Notes under the pieces: generated by a model
What the model was told of the DNA's origin: nothing
The model's database searches: none
Seen by the model: the letters and a program-made list of their open reading frames with translations, nothing else
Translations under genes and position numbers: made by a program
NCBI GenBank assembly: GCA_024688685.1
Contig: JAILDX010000038.1
Span: 62,001 to 126,000 of the forward strand
Length of the DNA: 64,000 nucleotides
Direction of reading: 5' to 3'
Source of the DNA: Saccharofermentans sp.
GTDB lineage: Bacteria > Bacillota > Clostridia > Saccharofermentanales > Saccharofermentanaceae
Shown: piece by piece, positions 60,771 to 64,000 of the stretch
Position numbering within the stretch: position 1 is the stretch's first letter
Layout: every line of letters starts with the position of its first letter

Positions 60771-60791
60771 TTATTTTTGTGCTATTTAATA

Positions 60792-60819
60792 TTGGCATTT
60801 TCTAAAAGAAAAATATAAA
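60792..60819 (+). promoter_or_regulatory. Promoter for malic enzyme
   Basis: TTGGCA and TATAAA with 16-base spacing, 37 bases before the ATG at 60857. Confidence 0.55.
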
Positions 60820-60856
60820 ATAGTAGGGCATTAGTAGAACACGGAGGATTTTTAAT

Positions 60857-62035
60857 ATGTCTAACGAATCAATTGCCATTCAAAAGCATGCTGAATGGAA
60901 GGGTAAGATCGAAGTTATCGCAACTGCTCCCGTAGGAACAAAGGAAGAGCTTTCAATAGCTTATACTCCCGGAGTTGCTGCGCCTTGTCTGGAGATCCAG
61001 AAGGATGTCGATCTTTCATATAAGTACACAAGACGTCACAATCTTGTAGCTGTTGTTACAGATGGTACAGCAGTTCTTGGTCTTGGCGATATCGGACCTG
61101 AGGCAGGTATGCCTGTTATGGAAGGTAAGTGCGCACTCTTCAAGGCTTTTGCTGATGTTGATGCTTTCCCGCTCTGCATCAGATCGAAAGATGTCGATAC
61201 GATCGTTGAGACTGTTGCGCTTCTCGCAGGTTCTTTCGGCGGCGTAAATCTTGAGGATATCTCGGCTCCCAGATGTTTCGAGATCGAGAGAAAGCTCAAG
61301 GAGAGACCTGACGTTGATATCCCGATCTTCCACGATGACCAGCACGGTACAGCAGTTATTACTCTTGCAGGTCTTACAAATGCTCTTAAGATCGTCGGCA
61401 AGAAGATGGAAGATATCCACGTTGTAGTTAACGGTGCAGGTGCCGCTGCTACAGCTATCACAAAGCTCCTTATCTCCAGAGGACTGAAGAATGTTATCCT
61501 CTGCGACCGTAAGGGTGCTATCTATGATGGAAGAGACGGACTTAATCCTGCAAAAGAAGAGATGGCAAAGATCACCAATCCCGATAAGAAGGCAGGAAGC
61601 CTTAAGGATGTTATAGTTGGTGCTGATGTATTCATCGGAGTTTCTGCTCCCGGTGTTCTCACAGCTGATATGGTCGCTACAATGGCTAAGGATCCTATCG
61701 TATTTGCATGTGCTAACCCTACACCTGAGATCCTTCCTGATGAGGCTAAGAAGGCTGGCGTTGCAGTTATGGCTACAGGAAGATCAGACTTCCCGAACCA
61801 GGTTAACAACGTTCTTGCATTCCCCGGTATCTTCAGAGGCGCTCTCGATGTAAGAGCTTCCGATATCAATGATGAGATGAAGATCGCTGCCGCTAACGCT
61901 ATTGCAGGTATTGTTTCCGATGAGGAACTCAATCCTGAATACATCCTTCCCGATGCTTTCGACCCTAGAGTCGGCAAGGCTGTTGCTGCTGCTGTTGCAC
62001 AGGCTGCAAGAGATTCCGGCGTAGCCCGCATCTGA
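60857..62035 (+). CDS. NAD(P)-dependent malic enzyme
   Basis: A 392-residue short-form malic enzyme oxidatively decarboxylating malate to pyruvate. The catalytic Tyr is in 'SIAYTPGVAAPC', Lys and the metal ligands in 'MEGKCALFKAF' and 'PIFHDDQHGTAVI', and the dinucleotide fold in 'VVNGAGAAATAI'. It ends 'AVAQAARDSGVARI'. It has its own promoter and is followed by a terminator. Cofactor preference is not decided here. Confidence 0.95.
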   Translation: MSNESIAIQKHAEWKGKIEVIATAPVGTKEELSIAYTPGVAAPCLEIQKDVDLSYKYTRRHNLVAVVTDGTAVLGLGDIGPEAGMPVMEGKCALFKAFADVDAFPLCIRSKDVDTIVETVALLAGSFGGVNLEDISAPRCFEIERKLKERPDVDIPIFHDDQHGTAVITLAGLTNALKIVGKKMEDIHVVVNGAGAAATAITKLLISRGLKNVILCDRKGAIYDGRDGLNPAKEEMAKITNPDKKAGSLKDVIVGADVFIGVSAPGVLTADMVATMAKDPIVFACANPTPEILPDEAKKAGVAVMATGRSDFPNQVNNVLAFPGIFRGALDVRASDINDEMKIAAANAIAGIVSDEELNPEYILPDAFDPRVGKAVAAAVAQAARDSGVARI

Positions 62036-62046
62036 CAAACTTACTG

Positions 62047-62090
62047 CTCACCTGCATTACAGGCTTGTCTTGTATGCAGGTGAGTATTTT
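62047..62090 (+). terminator. Terminator after malic enzyme
   Basis: CTCACCTGCAT pairs with ATGCAGGTGAG (11 bp, 16-base loop that can pair further) followed by TATTTTATATT. Confidence 0.75.
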
Positions 62091-62111
62091 ATATTGAAGT
62101 GGAGGCAGAAT

Positions 62112-62600
62112 ATGATAGATCACATTGAATTGTTGAGACTTATTGAGAATGATGCAAAGCTTTCCTTAGAGGATATTGCGGTAAGGCTCGGCGCTTCTGA
62201 AGAAGAGGTCAGCAAAGAGATCAAGTATCTTGAAGATGAGAAGATAATCCTCGGTTATACGACAAACATCAACTGGGAGAAGCAGCTTCCCGAGCACTGC
62301 ATCGGCATGATCGAAGTCAGGATCACGCCTATCAAGGGCAAGGGATACGATCAGGTTGCAAATATCATCAGCCAGTATGATAAGGTTTCCGCATGCTACC
62401 TTATGTCCGGCGGTTTTGACCTTATGGTCATTTATGAGGACATGAGTCTCAGGGATATTGCTAATTTTGTTAACCAGAAGATAGCTACTCAGGAAGGTGT
62501 ACTGTCTACTACGACCCACTTCATCCTCAAGAAGTACAAGGCTAACGGAATAATGTTTGACGCAGCAGACAAAGACGACAGGCAGGCAATAATATTATGA
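62112..62600 (+). CDS. Lrp/AsnC-family transcriptional regulator
   Basis: A 162-residue feast/famine regulator. The N-terminal winged helix ('LLRLIENDAKLSLEDIAVRLGASEEEVSKEIKYLEDEKIILGY', about 5-50) binds DNA, and the RAM ligand-sensing domain follows (about 65-145, 'VSACYLMSGGFDLMVIYE'). The start at 62112 has GGAGG 6 bases before it. Its stop overlaps the aminotransferase ATG (ATGA), so it probably regulates and is co-expressed with that enzyme. Confidence 0.92.
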   Translation: MIDHIELLRLIENDAKLSLEDIAVRLGASEEEVSKEIKYLEDEKIILGYTTNINWEKQLPEHCIGMIEVRITPIKGKGYDQVANIISQYDKVSACYLMSGGFDLMVIYEDMSLRDIANFVNQKIATQEGVLSTTTHFILKKYKANGIMFDAADKDDRQAIIL

Positions 62601-63781
62601 CGGACGGGACAAGTAAACTATCTGAAGTCGTAAATAAAGTACCGCCTTCAGCTATCAGGAGATTTTTTGATCTTGCAAATGAGATGAAAGGTCATGTTAT
62701 CTCACTTTCGATAGGTGAGCCAGACTTTGTTACTCCGTGGTCTATCAGAGAAGCAGGCATTAACTCTTTACGCGAAGGATATACCCATTATTCCCCAAAT
62801 TCAGGGTATATGGAAGCCAGGGAGGCAATCTGTTCTTACATACAGAGAAGATATGGGGTTTCATATTCATCCAAGGAAGAATGCCTTATTACCGTAGGAG
62901 GAAGTGAAGGTCTCGATCTTGTTGCAAGGGCTCTTATCAATCCCGGCGATGAAGTCGTTATCGTTGAACCCTGCTTTGTCGCATATAAGGCTACTGTAAT
63001 GTTTGCTCACGGTGTTCCTGTAGTTATCTCCACAAAGGAGGAGAATGACTACAAGCTTATGCCTGAGGAACTTGAGGCTGCGATTACAGATAAGACAAAG
63101 TATATCATCCTCGGGTATCCGAGCAATCCGACCGGAGCTGTAATGACATATGATGATCTTAAGAAGATAAAGGACGTTCTTGTTAAGTATCCTGATATCA
63201 CGATCATCTCAGATGAGCTTTACTGTGAACTCAATTACCTTGACAGCAAACCGTCTTCGCTGATCCAGTTCCCTGAGCTAAGAGACAGAACTGTTATGAT
63301 CAACGGTTTCTCAAAGTCTTATGCAATGACAGGTTTCAGGATCGGTTACAGTGTCGGACCGAAGAGTATAATTGCCGCCATGACCAAGATACATCAGTAC
63401 TGCATCATGAGTGCGCCTTCAACCGCGCAGTTTGCAGTTATAGAAGCTGCTTCCAACGGTGATTCATGCATTGAAGAGATGCGCAATGAGTATAACCACA
63501 GAAGAAGAGTCCTCCTTAAGGGCTTATCCGATGCAGGACTTAAGTGTTTTACTCCGTATGGCGCTTTTTATGCATTCCCTTCCATTGAGGGTCTCGGCAT
63601 CCAGTCAGATGAATTCTGCGAGAGGTTCCTTCTCGAGAAGAAAGTAGCCATAGTCCCCGGCAAAGCTTTTGGAGAATGTGGTGAAGGTCATGTAAGGATA
63701 AGCTATGCAGCTTCAATAGATGATATAAAAGATGCAGTAGTAAGATTAAAGGAATTTGTAGAGGAACTTAAAAATGCTTGA
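62597..63781 (+). CDS. Class I/II PLP-dependent aminotransferase
   Basis: A 394-residue aminotransferase of the aspartate/aromatic group. The PLP Lys lies in 'NGFSKSYAMTGFRIGY'. 'YPSNPTGAVMTYDDL' and 'ISDELYCELNY' (Asp and Tyr holding PLP) and 'HVRISYAASIDDIKDAVVRL' (substrate-carboxylate Arg) complete the site. It resembles PatA/AraT-type enzymes; the amino donor is not resolvable. It is coupled to the Lrp regulator gene by a 4-base overlap and overlaps prfB by 8 bases. Confidence 0.92.
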   Translation: MTDGTSKLSEVVNKVPPSAIRRFFDLANEMKGHVISLSIGEPDFVTPWSIREAGINSLREGYTHYSPNSGYMEAREAICSYIQRRYGVSYSSKEECLITVGGSEGLDLVARALINPGDEVVIVEPCFVAYKATVMFAHGVPVVISTKEENDYKLMPEELEAAITDKTKYIILGYPSNPTGAVMTYDDLKKIKDVLVKYPDITIISDELYCELNYLDSKPSSLIQFPELRDRTVMINGFSKSYAMTGFRIGYSVGPKSIIAAMTKIHQYCIMSAPSTAQFAVIEAASNGDSCIEEMRNEYNHRRRVLLKGLSDAGLKCFTPYGAFYAFPSIEGLGIQSDEFCERFLLEKKVAIVPGKAFGECGEGHVRISYAASIDDIKDAVVRLKEFVEELKNA

Positions 63782-64000
63782 ATTCGATAACATCAGACTT
63801 GAGCTGGAGGCTCTTGAGGAACCTATCCTTTCACTCAAGGAATCACTTCATATCGATCATGTAAAGACACAGATAAGCGAGCTTGAAGCAAGAACACAGG
63901 AACCCGGATTCTGGGATGATGTTGATAAGGCACAGTCTCTTCAGACAAACCTTGCAAGACTCCAGAAGAAAGTGGACGGTTTCAATTCTTTGTTTAACAC
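63774..64000 (+). CDS. prfB: Peptide chain release factor 2 (partial, 5' end)
   Basis: The visible 75 codons start 'MLEFDNIRLELEALEEPIL' and continue 'ISELEARTQEPGFWDDVDKAQ', the N-terminal RF2 domain (LxELexxxxxPxFWdD). The part carrying the GGQ and SPF motifs lies beyond the window. In many bacteria an in-frame stop at about codon 25 needs a +1 frameshift; here codons 18-30 read straight through, with no stop. GAGG lies 9 bases before the ATG. Confidence 0.88.
   Translation, partial: MLEFDNIRLELEALEEPILSLKESLHIDHVKTQISELEARTQEPGFWDDVDKAQSLQTNLARLQKKVDGFNSLFN

Noticed and set aside
1-64000. CRISPR array, rRNA genes, prophage or integrase
   Set aside because: Looked for on both strands; none seen. 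The only mobile DNA recognised is the REP-type element and its relative at 3 kb.

Overview
The window reads as part of the chromosome of a low-to-mid GC anaerobic Bacillota, most likely a gut or rumen Clostridia (Oscillospiraceae or Saccharofermentans-like). Supporting this are rubredoxin, a Thr T-box upstream of thrS, ClpE-type and CdaA-type proteins, DUF975, a PheB-type ACT protein, a nadD-yqeK fusion followed by rsfS, GGAGG ribosome binding sites, and a purine pathway with stand-alone AICAR transformylase and archaeal-type IMP cyclohydrolase. The taxon is inferred from gene content, not proven. No rRNA, CRISPR array or prophage is visible. Gene density is very high.

Layout. 1-1.3 kb (minus): start of a secreted protein, a TerB-like protein and a DUF975 membrane protein. 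1.4-6.3 kb: rubredoxin and pyruvate kinase converge on the gltX-glnS operon across a bidirectional terminator bracketed by REP-like repeats. 6.4-11.3 kb: operon of a degenerate AroB homologue, an M28-like lipoprotein, nagA, and a fused diadenylate cyclase/YbbR protein. 11.4-14.2 kb: HEAT protein, GH5 lipoprotein, CapA-like lipoprotein. 14.25-22.8 kb: purE-purF-purN-purO-purH(AICARFT)-membrane protein-purD, then nadD/yqeK, rsfS and comEA. 22.8-23.7 kb: a REP-associated transposase element with perfect 29-bp terminal inverted repeats. 23.7-33.3 kb: birA, an HD-GYP receptor, T-box and thrS, an NlpC/P60 hydrolase, a PepV-like dipeptidase, a zinc-ribbon protein and a SpoU methylase. 33.3-37.2 kb: aconitase, citrate synthase, tRNA-Glu(CTC). 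37.2-47.6 kb: uvrA, clpE, a short-chain dehydrogenase, then an unusual tightly packed unit: zinc-ribbon/pseudokinase-like protein, two paralogous VWA proteins and a divergent adenylosuccinate-synthetase homologue. 47.5-64 kb: PHP phosphoesterase, MraY-like transferase, argS, M3 peptidase, RsmF-like methylase, RdgB, PheB-like ACT protein, homoserine dehydrogenase, two tiny membrane proteins with a PstS-like anchored protein, a long glutamine synthetase, membrane protein, malic enzyme, Lrp regulator with aminotransferase, and the start of prfB.

Most interesting points. (1) The 43.5-47.6 kb unit (zinc-ribbon pseudokinase-like, VWA, VWA, PurA-like) is translationally coupled at two of its three junctions. 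Its ligase keeps the PurA phosphate-handling residues but has lost the aspartate-binding loop and the guanine-recognition TKxD motif. It is the best candidate for an undescribed system. (2) The PurF of the purine operon has Ser in place of the catalytic Cys and has lost the glutaminase oxyanion-hole Asn-Gly, so it looks ammonia-dependent. (3) The AroB-like protein has lost all three zinc ligands, and the M28 protein beside it has lost its Glu-Glu pair. (4) CdaA and CdaR are fused in one chain. (5) The comEA Shine-Dalgarno sits in a strong hairpin. (6) REP-like repeats abut the stop codons of all four genes at two convergent junctions.
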